NCBI GenBank assembly: GCA_963966185.1 | Contig: CAWZYM010000293.1 | Coordinates: 1,224,501-1,288,500, forward strand | Origin: Rhabditoides inermis | Taxonomy: Eukaryota > Nematoda > Chromadorea > Rhabditida > Rhabditidae | Length of the DNA: 64,000 nt | Direction: 5' to 3' | Shown here: one piece after another, positions 28,036-41,033 of the stretch | Numbering within the stretch: position 1 is the stretch's first letter | Layout of the letters: the number at the start of each line of letters is the position of its first letter | Notes under the pieces: model-generated | The model's database searches: none | Told to the model about the DNA's origin: nothing | Seen by the model: only the letters and a program-made list of their open reading frames with translations | Position numbers and translations under genes: made by a program

Positions 28036-31000
28036 TAATCTAATTCTTTCTTGTTGGCAAGTCAGAGATGCCTCTCACCGGAAAATGATGTTTCCACACC
28101 TGTGCCATGCAAGAAAACAGGTTGAAAATGTACAGAAACCACTTCGGAACAATCTAATTCTTTCCAGTTGGCAAGTCAGCGATGCCTCTCACCGGGAAAT
28201 GATGTTTTCACACCTGTGCCATGCAAGAAAACAGATTGAAAATGTACAGAAACCACTTCGGAATAATATAATTCTTGCCAGTTGGCAAGTCAGCGATGCC
28301 TCTCACCGGGAAATGATGTTTCCACACCTGTGCCATCCAAGAAAACAGGTTGAAAATGTACAGAAACCACTTCGGAAGAATCTAATTCTTTCCAGTTGGC
28401 AAGTCAGCGATGCCTCTCACCGGGAAATGATGTTTCCACACCTGTGCCATGCAAGAAAACAGGTTGAAAATGTACAGAAACCACTTCGGAATAATCTAAT
28501 TATTTCTGGTTGGCAAGTCAGCGATGCCTCTAACCGGGAAATGATGTTTCCACACCTGTGCAATGCAAGAAAACAGATTGAAAATGTACAGAAACCACTT
28601 CGGAACAATCTAATTCTTTCCAGTTGGCAAGTCAGCGATGCCTCTCACCGGGAAATGATGTTTCCACACCTGTGCCATGCAAGAAAACAGATTGAAAATG
28701 TACAGAAACCAATTCGGAATAATATAATTCTTTCTTGTTGGCAAGTCAGCGATGCCTCTCATCGGGAAATAATGTTCCCACACCTGTGCCATGCAAGAAA
28801 ACAGGTTGAAAATGTACAGAAACCACTTCGAAATAATATAATTCTTTCTTGTTGGCAAGTCAGCGATGCCTCTCACCGGGAAATGATGTTTCCACACATG
28901 TGCCATGCAAGAAAACAGGTTGAAAATGTACAGAAACCACTTCGGAACAATCTAATTCTTTCTTGTTGGCAAGTCAGAGATGCCTCTCACCGGGAAATGA
29001 TGTTTCCACACCTGTGTCATGCAAGAAAACAGGTTGAAAATGTACAGAAACCACTTCGGAATAATCTAATTCTTTTTTGTTGGCAAGTCAGAGATGCCTC
29101 TCTTCGGGAAATGATGTTTCCACACCTGTGCCATGCCAGAAAATAGGTTGAAAATGTACAGAAACCACTTCGGAAAAATCTAATTCTTTCCAGTTGGCAA
29201 GTCAGCGATGCCTCTCACCGGGAAATGATGTTTCCACACCTGTGCCATGCAAGAAAACAGGTTGAAAATGTACAGAAACCACTTCGGAAAAATCTAATTC
29301 TTTCCAGTTGGCAAGTCAGCGATGCCTCTCACCGGGAAATGATGTTTCCACACCTGTGCAATGCAAGAAAACAGATTGAAAATGTACAGAAACCACTTCG
29401 GAACAATCTAATTCTTTCCAGTTGGCAAGTCAGCGATGCCTCTCACCGGGAAATGATGTTTCCACACCTGTGCCATGCAAGAAAACAGATTGAAAATGTA
29501 CAGAAACCAATTCGGAATAATATAATTCTTTCTTGTTGGCAAGTCAGCGATGCCTCTCATCGGGAAATAATGTTCCCACACCTGTGCCATGCAAGAAAAC
29601 AGGTTGAAAATGTACAGAAACCACTTCGAAATAATATAATTCTTTCTTGTTGGCAAGTCAGCGATGCCTCTCACCGGGAAATGATGTTTCCACACATGTG
29701 CCATGCAAGAAAACAGGTTGAAAATGTACAGAAACCACTTCGGAACAATCTAATTCTTTCTTGTTGGCAAGTCAGAGATGCCTCTCACCGGGAAATGATG
29801 TTTCCACACCTGTGCCATGCAAGAGAACAGGTTGAAAATGTACAGAAATCACTTCGAAATAGTCTAATTCTTTCCAGTTGGCAAGTCAGCGATGCCTCTC
29901 ACCGGGAAATGATGTTTCCACACCTGTGCCATGCAAGAAAACAGGTTGAAAATGTACAGAAACCACTTCGGAATAATCTAATTCTTTCCAGTTTGCAAGT
30001 CAGCGATGCCTCTCACCGGGAAATGATGTTCCCACGCCTGTGCCATGCAAGAAAACAGGTTGAAAATGTACAGAAACCACTTCGGAATAATCTAATTCTT
30101 TCTTGTTGGCAAGTCAGAGATGCCTCTCACCGGAAAATGATGTTTCCACACCTGTGCCATGCAAGAAAACAGGTTGAAAATGTACAGAAACCACTTCGGA
30201 AAAATCTAATTCTTTCCAGTTGGCAAGTCAGCGATGCCTCTCACCGGGAAATGATGTTTCCACACCTGTGCCATGCAAGAAAACAGGTTGAAAATGTACA
30301 GAAACCACTTCGGAAAAATCTAATTCTTTCCAGTTGGCAAGTCAGCGATGCCTCTCACCGGGAAATGATGTTTCCACACCTGTGCCATCCAAGAAAACAG
30401 GTTGAAAATGTACAGAAACCACTTCGGAATAATCTAATTCTTTCCAGTTGGCAAGTCAGCGATGCCTCTCACCGGGAAATGATGTTTCCACACCTGTGCC
30501 ATGCAAGAAAACATGTTGAAAATGTACAGAAACCACTTCGGAACAATCTAATTCTTTCTTGTTGGCAAGTCAGAGATGCCTCTCACCGGGAAATGATGTT
30601 TCCACACCTGTGCCATGCAAGAAAACAGGTTGAAAATGTACAGAAACCACTTCGGAATAATCTAATTCTTTCCAGTTGGCAAGTCAGAGATGCCTCTCAC
30701 CGGGAAATGATGTTTCCACACCTGTGCCATGCAAGAAAACAGGTTGAAAATGTACAGAAACCACTTCGGAATAATCTAATTCTTTCCAGTTGGCAAGTCA
30801 GAGATGCCTCTCGCCGGGAAATGATGTTTCCACACCTGTGCCATGCAAGAAAACAGGTTGAAAATGTACAGAAACCACTTCGGAATAATCCAATTCTTTC
30901 CAGTTGGCAAGTCAGAGATGCCTCTCACCGGGAAATGATGTTTCCACACCTGTGCCATGCAAGAAAACAGGTTGAAAATGTACAGAAACCACTTCGGAAT

Positions 31001-33815
31001 AATCTAATTCTTTCTTGTTGGCAAGTCAGAGATGCCTCTCACCGGAAAATGATGTTTCCACACCTGTGCCATGCAAGAAAACAGGTTGAAAATGTACAGA
31101 AACCACTTCGGAATAATCTAATTCTTTCCAGTTGGCAAGTCAGAGATGCCTCTCACCGGGAAATGATGTTTCCACACCTGTGCCATGCAAGAAAACAGGT
31201 TGAAAATGTACAGAAACCACTTCGGAATAATCTAATTCTTTCCAGTTGGCAAGTCAGAGATGCCTCTCGCCGGGAAATGATGTTTCCACACCTGTGCCAT
31301 GCAAGAAAACAGGTTGAAAATGTACAGAAACCACTTCGGAATAATCCAATTCTTTCCAGTTGGCAAGTCAGAGATGCCTCTCACCGGGAAATGATGTTTC
31401 CACACCTGTGCCATGCAAGAAAACAGGTTGAAAATGTACAGAAACCACTTCGGAACAATCTAATTCTTTCCAGTTGGCCAGTCAGCGATGCCTCTCACCG
31501 GGAAATGATGTTTCCACACTTGTGCCATGCAAGAAAACAGGTTGAAAATGTACAGAAACCACTTCGGAATAATTTAATTCTTTCTTGTTGGCAAGTCAGA
31601 GATGCCTCTCACCGGGAAATGATGTTTCCACACCTGTGCCGTGCAAGAAAACAGGTGGAAAATGTACAGAAACCACTTCGGACCAATCTAATTCTTTCCA
31701 GTTGGCAAGTCAGCAATGCCTCTCACCGGGAAATGATGTTTCCACACCTGTGCCATGCAAGAGAACAGGTTGAAAATGTACAGAAATCACTTCGAAATAG
31801 TCTAATTCTTTCCAGTTGGCAAGTCAGCGATGCCTCTCACCGGGAAATGATGTTTCCACACCTGTGCCATGCAAGAAAACAGGTTGAAAATGTACAGAAA
31901 CCACTTCGGAATAATCTAATTCTTTCCAGTTTGCAAGTCAGCGATGCCTCTCACCGGGAAATGATGTTCCCACGCCTGTGCCATGCAAGAAAACAGGTTG
32001 AAAATGTACAGAAACCACTTCGGAATAATCTAATTCTTTCTTGTTGGCAAGTCAGAGATGCCTCTCACCGGAAAATGATGTTTCCACACCTGTGCCATGC
32101 AAGAAAACAGGTTGAAAATGTACAGAAACCACTTCGGAACAATCTAATTCTTTCCAGTTGGCAAGTCAGCGATGCCTCTCACCGGGAAATGATGTTTTCA
32201 CACCTGTGCCATGCAAGAAAACAGATTGAAAATGTACAGAAACCACTTCGGAATAATATAATTCTTGCCAGTTGGCAAGTCAGCGATGCCTCTCACCGGG
32301 AAATGATGTTTCCACACCTGTGCCATCCAAGAAAACAGGTTGAAAATGTACAGAAACCACTTCGGAAGAATCTAATTCTTTCCAGTTGGCAAGTCAGCGA
32401 TGCCTCTCACCGGGAAATGATGTTTCCACACCTGTGCCATGCAAGAAAACAGGTTGAAAATGTACAGAAACCACTTCGGAATAATCTAATTATTTCTGGT
32501 TGGCAAGTCAGCGATGCCTCTAACCGGGAAATGATGTTTCCACACCTGTGCAATGCAAGAAAACAGATTGAAAATGTACAGAAACCACTTCGGAACAATC
32601 TAATTCTTTCCAGTTGGCAAGTCAGCGATGCCTCTCACCGGGAAATGATGTTTCCACACCTGTGCCATGCAAGAAAACAGATTGAAAATGTACAGAAACC
32701 AATTCGGAATAATATAATTCTTTCTTGTTGGCAAGTCAGCGATGCCTCTCATCGGGAAATAATGTTCCCACACCTGTGCCATGCAAGAAAACAGGTTGAA
32801 AATGTACAGAAACCACTTCGAAATAATATAATTCTTTCTTGTTGGCAAGTCAGCGATGCCTCTCACCGGGAAATGATGTTTCCACACATGTGCCATGCAA
32901 GAAAACAGGTTGAAAATGTACAGAAACCACTTCGGAACAATCTAATTCTTTCTTGTTGGCAAGTCAGAGATGCCTCTCACCGGGAAATGATGTTTCCACA
33001 CCTGTGCCATGCAAGAAAACAGGTTGAAAATGTACAGAAACCACTTCGGAATAATCTAATTCTTTTTTGTTGGCAAGTCAGAGATGCCTCTCTTCGGGAA
33101 ATGATGTTTCCACACCTGTGCCATGCCAGAAAATAGGTTGAAAATGTACAGAAACCACTTCGGAAAAATCTAATTCTTTCCAGTTGGCAAGTCAGCGATG
33201 CCTCTCACCGGGAAATGATGTTTCCACACCTGTGCCATGCAAGAAAACAGGTTGAAAATGTACAGAAACCACTTCGGAAAAATCTAATTCTTTCCAGTTG
33301 GCAAGTCAGCGATGCCTCTCACCGGGAAATGATGTTTCCACACCTGTGCAATGCAAGAAAACAGATTGAAAATGTACAGAAACCACTTCGGAACAATCTA
33401 ATTCTTTCCAGTTGGCAAGTCAGCGATGCCTCTCACCGGGAAATGATGTTTCCACACCTGTGCCATGCAAGAAAACAGATTGAAAATGTACAGAAACCAA
33501 TTCGGAATAATATAATTCTTTCTTGTTGGCAAGTCAGCGATGCCTCTCATCGGGAAATAATGTTCCCACACCTGTGCCATGCAAGAAAACAGGTTGAAAA
33601 TGTACAGAAACCACTTCGAAATAATATAATTCTTTCTTGTTGGCAAGTCAGCGATGCCTCTCACCGGGAAATGATGTTTCCACACATGTGCCATGCAAGA
33701 AAACAGGTTGAAAATGTACAGAAACCACTTCGGAACAATCTAATTCTTTCTTGTTGGCAAGTCAGAGATGCCTCTCACCGGGAAATGATGTTTCCACACC
33801 TGTGCCATGCAAGAA
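25788..33815 (+). repeat. Tandem pair of a 35-monomer unit (3990 bp each)
   Basis: Bases 25788-29777 repeat at 29778-33767, and the match runs on to 33814. The left limit is the CAATGCC/GAGATGCC difference at 25787 and 29777. The right limit is the AAGAGAAC/AAGAAAAC difference at 29825 and 33815. Differences I found between the copies are few: AACAATC against ACCAATC near 27694 and 31684, and TGTGTCATG against TGTGCCATG at 29017 and 33007. This unit overlaps the second 2736-bp unit, so it formed after that duplication. Confidence 0.87.
29132..29146 (+). repeat. CATGCCAGAAAATAG marker with stop codon
   Basis: Two linked changes (GCAAGA to GCCAGA and CAG to TAG) mark a monomer subtype and stop the open frame. 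TAG codons of this type end at 29146, 33136, 35872, 36670, 37468, 39291, 44306, 51145, 55355, 56039, 56267, 59914, 60598, 60826 and 62080. Intervals are whole monomer numbers adjusted for known indels. A TAG without the linked change ends at 10222. Propagation of a stop by duplication argues against coding function. Confidence 0.9.
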
Positions 33816-36660
33816 AACAGGTTGAAAATGTACAGAAACCACTTCGGAATAATCTAATTCTTTTTTGTTGGCAAGTCAGAGATGCCTCTCTTCGGGAAAT
33901 GATGTTTCCACACCTGTGCCATGCAAGAAAACAGGTTGAAAATGTACAGAAACCACTTCGGAATAATCTAATTCTTTCCAGTTGGCAAGTCAGAGATGCC
34001 TCTCGCCGGGAAATGATGTTTCCACACCTGTGCCATGCAAGAAAACAGGTTGAAAATGTACAGAAACCACTTCGGAATAATCCAATTCTTTCCAGTTGGC
34101 AAGTCAGAGATGCCTCTCACCGGGAAATGATGTTTCCACACCTGTGCCATGCAAGAAAACAGGTTGAAAATGTACAGAAACCACTTCGGAACAATCTAAT
34201 TCTTTCCAGTTGGCCAGTCAGCGATGCCTCTCACCGGGAAATGATGTTTCCACACTTGTGCCATGCAAGAAAACAGGTTGAAAATGTACAGAAACCACTT
34301 CGGAATAATTTAATTCTTTCTTGTTGGCAAGTCAGAGATGCCTCTCACCGGGAAATGATGTTTCCACACCTGTGCCGTGCAAGAAAACAGGTGGAAAATG
34401 TACAGAAACCACTTCGGACCAATCTAATTCTTTCCAGTTGGCAAGTCAGCAATGCCTCTCACCGGGAAATGATGTTTCCACACCTGTGCCATGCAAGAGA
34501 ACAGGTTGAAAATGTACAGAAATCACTTCGAAATAGTCTAATTCTTTCCAGTTGGCAAGTCAGCGATGCCTCTCACCGGGAAATGATGTTTCCACACCTG
34601 TGCCATGCAAGAAAACAGGTTGAAAATGTACAGAAACCACTTCGGAATAATCTAATTCTTTCCAGTTTGCAAGTCAGCGATGCCTCTCACCGGGAAATGA
34701 TGTTCCCACGCCTGTGCCATGCAAGAAAACAGGTTGAAAATGTACAGAAACCACTTCGGAATAATCTAATTCTTTCTTGTTGGCAAGTCAGAGATGCCTC
34801 TCACCGGAAAATGATGTTTCCACACCTGTGCCATGCAAGAAAACAGGTTGAAAATGTACAGAAACCACTTCGGAACAATCTAATTCTTTCCAGTTGGCAA
34901 GTCAGCGATGCCTCTCACCGGGAAATGATGTTTTCACACCTGTGCCATGCAAGAAAACAGATTGAAAATGTACAGAAACCACTTCGGAATAATATAATTC
35001 TTGCCAGTTGGCAAGTCAGCGATGCCTCTCACCGGGAAATGATGTTTCCACACCTGTGCCATCCAAGAAAACAGGTTGAAAATGTACAGAAACCACTTCG
35101 GAAGAATCTAATTCTTTCCAGTTGGCAAGTCAGCGATGCCTCTCACCGGGAAATGATGTTTCCACACCTGTGCCATGCAAGAAAACAGGTTGAAAATGTA
35201 CAGAAACCACTTCGGAATAATCTAATTATTTCTGGTTGGCAAGTCAGCGATGCCTCTAACCGGGAAATGATGTTTCCACACCTGTGCAATGCAAGAAAAC
35301 AGATTGAAAATGTACAGAAACCACTTCGGAACAATCTAATTCTTTCCAGTTGGCAAGTCAGCGATGCCTCTCACCGGGAAATGATGTTTCCACACCTGTG
35401 CCATGCAAGAAAACAGATTGAAAATGTACAGAAACCAATTCGGAATAATATAATTCTTTCTTGTTGGCAAGTCAGCGATGCCTCTCATCGGGAAATAATG
35501 TTCCCACACCTGTGCCATGCAAGAAAACAGGTTGAAAATGTACAGAAACCACTTCGAAATAATATAATTCTTTCTTGTTGGCAAGTCAGCGATGCCTCTC
35601 ACCGGGAAATGATGTTTCCACACATGTGCCATGCAAGAAAACAGGTTGAAAATGTACAGAAACCACTTCGGAACAATCTAATTCTTTCTTGTTGGCAAGT
35701 CAGAGATGCCTCTCACCGGGAAATGATGTTTCCACACCTGTGCCATGCAAGAAAACAGGTTGAAAATGTACAGAAACCACTTCGGAATAATCTAATTCTT
35801 TTTTGTTGGCAAGTCAGAGATGCCTCTCTTCGGGAAATGATGTTTCCACACCTGTGCCATGCCAGAAAATAGGTTGAAAATGTACAGAAACCACTTCGGA
35901 AAAATCTAATTCTTTCCAGTTGGCAAGTCAGCGATGCCTCTCACCGGGAAATGATGTTTCCACACCTGTGCCATGCAAGAAAACAGGTTGAAAATGTACA
36001 GAAACCACTTCGGAAAAATCTAATTCTTTCCAGTTGGCAAGTCAGCGATGCCTCTCACCGGGAAATGATGTTTCCACACCTGTGCAATGCAAGAAAACAG
36101 ATTGAAAATGTACAGAAACCACTTCGGAACAATCTAATTCTTTCCAGTTGGCAAGTCAGCGATGCCTCTCACCGGGAAATGATGTTTCCACACCTGTGCC
36201 ATGCAAGAAAACAGATTGAAAATGTACAGAAACCAATTCGGAATAATATAATTCTTTCTTGTTGGCAAGTCAGCGATGCCTCTCATCGGGAAATAATGTT
36301 CCCACACCTGTGCCATGCAAGAAAACAGGTTGAAAATGTACAGAAACCACTTCGAAATAATATAATTCTTTCTTGTTGGCAAGTCAGCGATGCCTCTCAC
36401 CGGGAAATGATGTTTCCACACATGTGCCATGCAAGAAAACAGGTTGAAAATGTACAGAAACCACTTCGGAACAATCTAATTCTTTCTTGTTGGCAAGTCA
36501 GAGATGCCTCTCACCGGGAAATGATGTTTCCACACCTGTGCCATGCAAGAAAACAGGTTGAAAATGTACAGAAACCACTTCGGAATAATCTAATTCTTTT
36601 TTGTTGGCAAGTCAGAGATGCCTCTCTTCGGGAAATGATGTTTCCACACCTGTGCCATGC
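31157..36660 (+). repeat. Tandem pair of a 24-monomer unit (2736 bp each), younger event
   Basis: Bases 31157-33892 repeat at 33893-36628, and the match continues to 36660. The left break is CTCACCGGG against CTCTTCGGG. The right break is ATGCAAGAAAACAGG against ATGCCAGAAAATAGG. The ACCAATC change near 31684, private to the second 3990-bp unit, is present again at 34420. This event therefore came after the 3990-bp duplication. Confidence 0.87.
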
Positions 36661-37468
36661 CAGAAAATAGGTTGAAAATGTACAGAAACCACTTCGGAAA
36701 AATCTAATTCTTTCCAGTTGGCAAGTCAGCGATGCCTCTCACCGGGAAATGATGTTTCCACACCTGTGCCATGCAAGAAAACAGGTTGAAAATGTACAGA
36801 AACCACTTCGGAAAAATCTAATTCTTTCCAGTTGGCAAGTCAGCGATGCCTCTCACCGGGAAATGATGTTTCCACACCTGTGCAATGCAAGAAAACAGAT
36901 TGAAAATGTACAGAAACCACTTCGGAACAATCTAATTCTTTCCAGTTGGCAAGTCAGCGATGCCTCTCACCGGGAAATGATGTTTCCACACCTGTGCCAT
37001 GCAAGAAAACAGATTGAAAATGTACAGAAACCAATTCGGAATAATATAATTCTTTCTTGTTGGCAAGTCAGCGATGCCTCTCATCGGGAAATAATGTTCC
37101 CACACCTGTGCCATGCAAGAAAACAGGTTGAAAATGTACAGAAACCACTTCGAAATAATATAATTCTTTCTTGTTGGCAAGTCAGCGATGCCTCTCACCG
37201 GGAAATGATGTTTCCACACATGTGCCATGCAAGAAAACAGGTTGAAAATGTACAGAAACCACTTCGGAACAATCTAATTCTTTCTTGTTGGCAAGTCAGA
37301 GATGCCTCTCACCGGGAAATGATGTTTCCACACCTGTGCCATGCAAGAAAACAGGTTGAAAATGTACAGAAACCACTTCGGAATAATCTAATTCTTTTTT
37401 GTTGGCAAGTCAGAGATGCCTCTCTTCGGGAAATGATGTTTCCACACCTGTGCCATGCCAGAAAATAG
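35287..37468 (+). repeat. 7-monomer higher-order unit (798 bp), nearly three copies
   Basis: The TGCAATGCAAG marker occurs at about 35287, 36085 and 36883, and the CATGCCAGAAAATAG marker ends at 35872, 36670 and 37468, all 798 bp apart. Between them the monomer order is fixed: CAATGC with AGATTG; CCAATTCGG with AATATAATTC; TCATCGGGAAATAATG; CACACATGTG; a plain copy; TTTTTTGTTGG with CTCTTCGGG. The bodies of the last two copies look identical. The same seven-monomer block also lies at 28.5-29.8 and 32.5-33.8 kb. Confidence 0.87.
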
Positions 37469-37501
37469 GTTGAAAATGTACAGAAACCACTTCGGAACAA
37501 T

Positions 37502-40500
37502 CTAATTCTTTCCAGTTGGCAAGTCAGCGATGCCTCTCACCGGGAAATGATGTTTCCACACCTGTGCCATGCAAGAAAACAGATTGAAAATGTACAGAAA
37601 CCACTTCGGAATAATATAATTCTTTCTTGTTGGCAAGTCAGCGATGCCTCTCACCGGGAAATAATGTTCCCACACCTGTGCTATGCAAGAAAACAGGTTG
37701 AAAATGTACAGAAACCACTTCGAAATAATATAATTCTTTCTTGTTGGCAAGTCAGCGATGCCTCTCACCGGGAAATGATGTTTCCACACATGTGCCATGC
37801 AAGAAAACAGGTTGAAAATGTACAGAAACCACTTCGGAACAATCTAATTCTTTCTTGTTGGCAAGTCAGAGATGCCTCTCACCGGGGAATGATGTTTCCA
37901 CACCTGTGCCATGCAAGAAAACAGGTTGAAAATGTACAGAAACCACTTCGGAATAATCTAATTCTTTCTTGTTGGCAAGTCAGAGATGCCTCTCACCGGG
38001 AAATGATGTTTCCACACCTGTGCCATGCAAGAAAACAGGTTGAAAATGTACAGAAACCACTTCGGAAAAATCTAATTCTTTCCAGTTGGCAAGTCAGCGA
38101 TGCCTCTCACCGGGAAATTATGTTTCCACACCTGTGCCATGCAAGAAAACAGGTTGAAAATGTACAGAAACCACTTCGGAAAAATCTAATTCTTTCCAGT
38201 TGGCAAGTCAGCGATGCCCTCACCGGGAAATGATGTTTCCACACCTGTGCCATGCAGGAAAACAGGTTGAAAATGTACAGAAACCACTTCTGAATAATCT
38301 AATTCTTTCTGGTTGGCAAGTCAGCGATGCCTCTCACCGGGAAATGATGTTTTCACACCTGTGCCATGCAAGAAAACAGATTGAAAATGTACAGAAACCA
38401 CTTCGGAATAATCTAATTCTTTCCAGTTGGCAAGTCAGCGATGCCTCTCACCGGGAAATGATGTTTCCACACCTGTGCCATGCAAGAAAACAGATTGAAA
38501 ATGTACAGAAACCACTTCGGAATAATATAATTCTTTCTTGTTGGCAAGTCAGCGATGCCTCTCACCGGGAAATGATGTTTCCACACCTGTGCCATGCAAG
38601 AAAACAGGTTGAAAATGTACAGAAACCACTTCGGAAAAATCTAATTCTTTCCAGTTGGCAAGTCAGCGATGCCTCTCACCGGGAAATGATGTTTCCACAC
38701 CTGTGCCATGCAAGAAAACAGATTGAAAATGTACAGAAACCACTTCGGAATAATATAATTCTTTCTTGTTGGCAAGTCAGCGATGCCTCTCACCGGGAAA
38801 TAATGTTTCCACACCTGTGCCATGCAAGAAAACAGGTTGAAAATGTACAGAAACCACTTCGAAATAATATAATTCTTTCTTGTTGGCAAGTCAGCGATGC
38901 CTCTCACCGGGAAATGATGTTTCCACACCTGTGCCATGCAAGAAAACAGGTTGAAAATGTACAGAAACCACTTCGAACTAATCTAATTCTTTCCAGTTGG
39001 CAAGTCAGAGATGCCTCTCACCGGGAATTGATGTTTCCACACATGTGCCATGCAAGAAAACAGGTTGAAAATGTACAGAAACCACTTCGGAATAATCTAA
39101 TTCTTTCCAGTTGGCAAGTCAGCGATGCCTCTCACCGGGAAATGATGTTTCCACATCTGTGCCATGCAAGAAAACAGGTTGAAAATGTACAGAAACCACT
39201 TCGGAATAATCTAATTCTTTTTTGTTGGCAAGTCAGAGATGCCTCTCTTCGGGAAATGATGTTTCCACACCTGTGCCATGCCAGAAAATAGGTTGAAAAT
39301 GTACAGAAACCACTTCGGAACAATCTAATTCTTTCCAGTTGGCAAGTCAGCGATGCCTCTCACCGGGAAATGATGTTTCCACACCTGTGCCATGCAAGAA
39401 AACAGATTGAAAATGTACAGAAACCACTTCGGAATAATATAATTCTTTCTTGTTGGCAAGTCAGCGATGCCTCTCACCGGGAAATAATGTTCCCACACCT
39501 GTGCTATGCAAGAAAACAGGTTGAAAATGTACAGAAACCACTTCGAAATAATATAATTCTTTCTTGTTGGCAAGTCAGCGATGCCTCTCACCGGGGAATG
39601 ATGTTTCCACACCTGTGCCATGCAAGAAAACAGGTTGAAAATGTACAGAAACCACTTCGGAATAATCTAATTCTTTCTTGTTGGCAAGTCAGAGATGCCT
39701 CTCACCGGGAAATGATGTTTCCACACCTGTGCCATGCAAGAAAACAGGTTGAAAATGTACAGAAACCACTTCGGAAAAATCTAATTCTTTCCAGTTGGCA
39801 AGTCAGCGATGCCTCTCACCGGGAAATTATGTTTCCACACCTGTGCCATGCAAGAAAACAGGTTGAAAATGTACAGAAACCACTTCGGAAAAATCTAATT
39901 CTTTCCAGTTGGCAAGTCAGCGATGCCCTCACCGGGAAATGATGTTTCCACACCTGTGCCATGCAGGAAAACAGGTTGAAAATGTACAGAAACCACTTCT
40001 GAATAATCTAATTCTTTCTGGTTGGCAAGTCAGCGATGCCTCTCACCGGGAAATGATGTTTTCACACCTGTGCCATGCAAGAAAACAGATTGAAAATGTA
40101 CAGAAACCACTTCGGAATAATCTAATTCTTTCCAGTTGGCAAGTCAGCGATGCCTCTCACCGGGAAATGATGTTTCCACACCTGTGCCATGCAAGAAAAC
40201 AGATTGAAAATGTACAGAAACCACTTCGGAATAATATAATTCTTTCTTGTTGGCAAGTCAGCGATGCCTCTCACCGGGAAATGATGTTTCCACACCTGTG
40301 CCATGCAAGAAAACAGGTTGAAAATGTACAGAAACCACTTCGGAAAAATCTAATTCTTTCCAGTTGGCAAGTCAGCGATGCCTCTCACCGGGAAATGATG
40401 TTTCCACACCTGTGCCATGCAAGAAAACAGATTGAAAATGTACAGAAACCACTTCGGAATAATATAATTCTTTCTTGTTGGCAAGTCAGCGATGCCTCTC

Positions 40501-41033
40501 ACCGGGAAATAATGTTTCCACACCTGTGCCATGCAAGAAAACAGGTTGAAAATGTACAGAAACCACTTCGAAATAATATAATTCTTTCTTGTTGGCAAGT
40601 CAGCGATGCCTCTCACCGGGAAATGATGTTTCCACACCTGTGCCATGCAAGAAAACAGGTTGAAAATGTACAGAAACCACTTCGAACTAATCTAATTCTT
40701 TCCAGTTGGCAAGTCAGAGATGCCTCTCACCGGGAATTGATGTTTCCACACATGTGCCATGCAAGAAAACAGGTTGAAAATGTACAGAAACCACTTCGGA
40801 ATAATCTAATTCTTTCCAGTTGGCAAGTCAGCGATGCCTCTCACCGGGAAATGATGTTTCCACATCTGTGCCATGCAAGAAAACAGGTTGAAAATGTACA
40901 GAAACCACTTCGGAATAATCTAATTCTTTCTTGTTGGCAAGTCAGAGATGCCTCTCACCGGGAAATGATGTTTCCACACCTGTGCCATGCAAGAAAACAG
41001 GTTGAAAATGTACAGAAACCACTTCGGAATAAT
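37502..41033 (+). repeat. Tandem pair of a 15-16 monomer unit (offset 1823, then 1709)
   Basis: Bases from 37502 recur from 39325 at offset 1823 (16 x 114 less 1). After the monomer with CACACATGTG is lost near 39.59 kb the offset is 1709 (15 x 114 less 1). Shared markers are TGTGCTATGC, CACCGGGGAATG, AATTATGTTTCC, the 1-bp deletion GATGCCCTCACC, CATGCAGGAAAAC and CTTCTGAATAATC. Confidence 0.85.
38216..38220 (+). repeat. 1-bp deletion monomer subtype (GCCCT for GCCTCT)
   Basis: One base is missing, giving a 113-bp monomer and a frameshift that ends the open frame at the next TGA. The same lesion is at 39925-39929, 45054-45058, 52457-52461, 53710-53714, 58269-58273 and 63164-63168. It is always followed by CATGCAGGAAAAC and CTTCTGAATAATC, and all copies lie right of 38 kb. 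It marks the start of a recurring composite unit. Confidence 0.92.

Larger units (their letters stand above)
10301..29146 (+). other. Very long open frame (6281 codons) across about 165 monomers; probably not a gene
   Basis: One frame stays open for 18.8 kb. It encodes about 165 near-copies of a 38-residue unit with invariant or near-invariant Cys7, Arg10, Trp29, Gln30 and Val31. I recognise no domain. The unit is basic, with no signal peptide or membrane segment I can support. Openness alone is weak evidence: a 38-codon repeat has roughly a 15% chance of lacking stops in a given frame, and homogenisation then keeps it open. Differences among copies are mostly amino-acid changing. The frame begins inside a monomer and ends at a TAG found in 14 other copies. 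Shorter frames of the same kind lie at 6636-8672, 29225-33136, 33215-35872, 39909-44306, 45038-49600 and 56349-58286. A giant repeat protein is possible but unlikely. Confidence 0.8.

Noticed and set aside
10301..29146. A giant repeat-protein gene
   Set aside because: No unique ends, domain, promoter or intron boundaries; frameshifts and stops spread by duplication; amino-acid-changing differences dominate. Kept only as an open frame.
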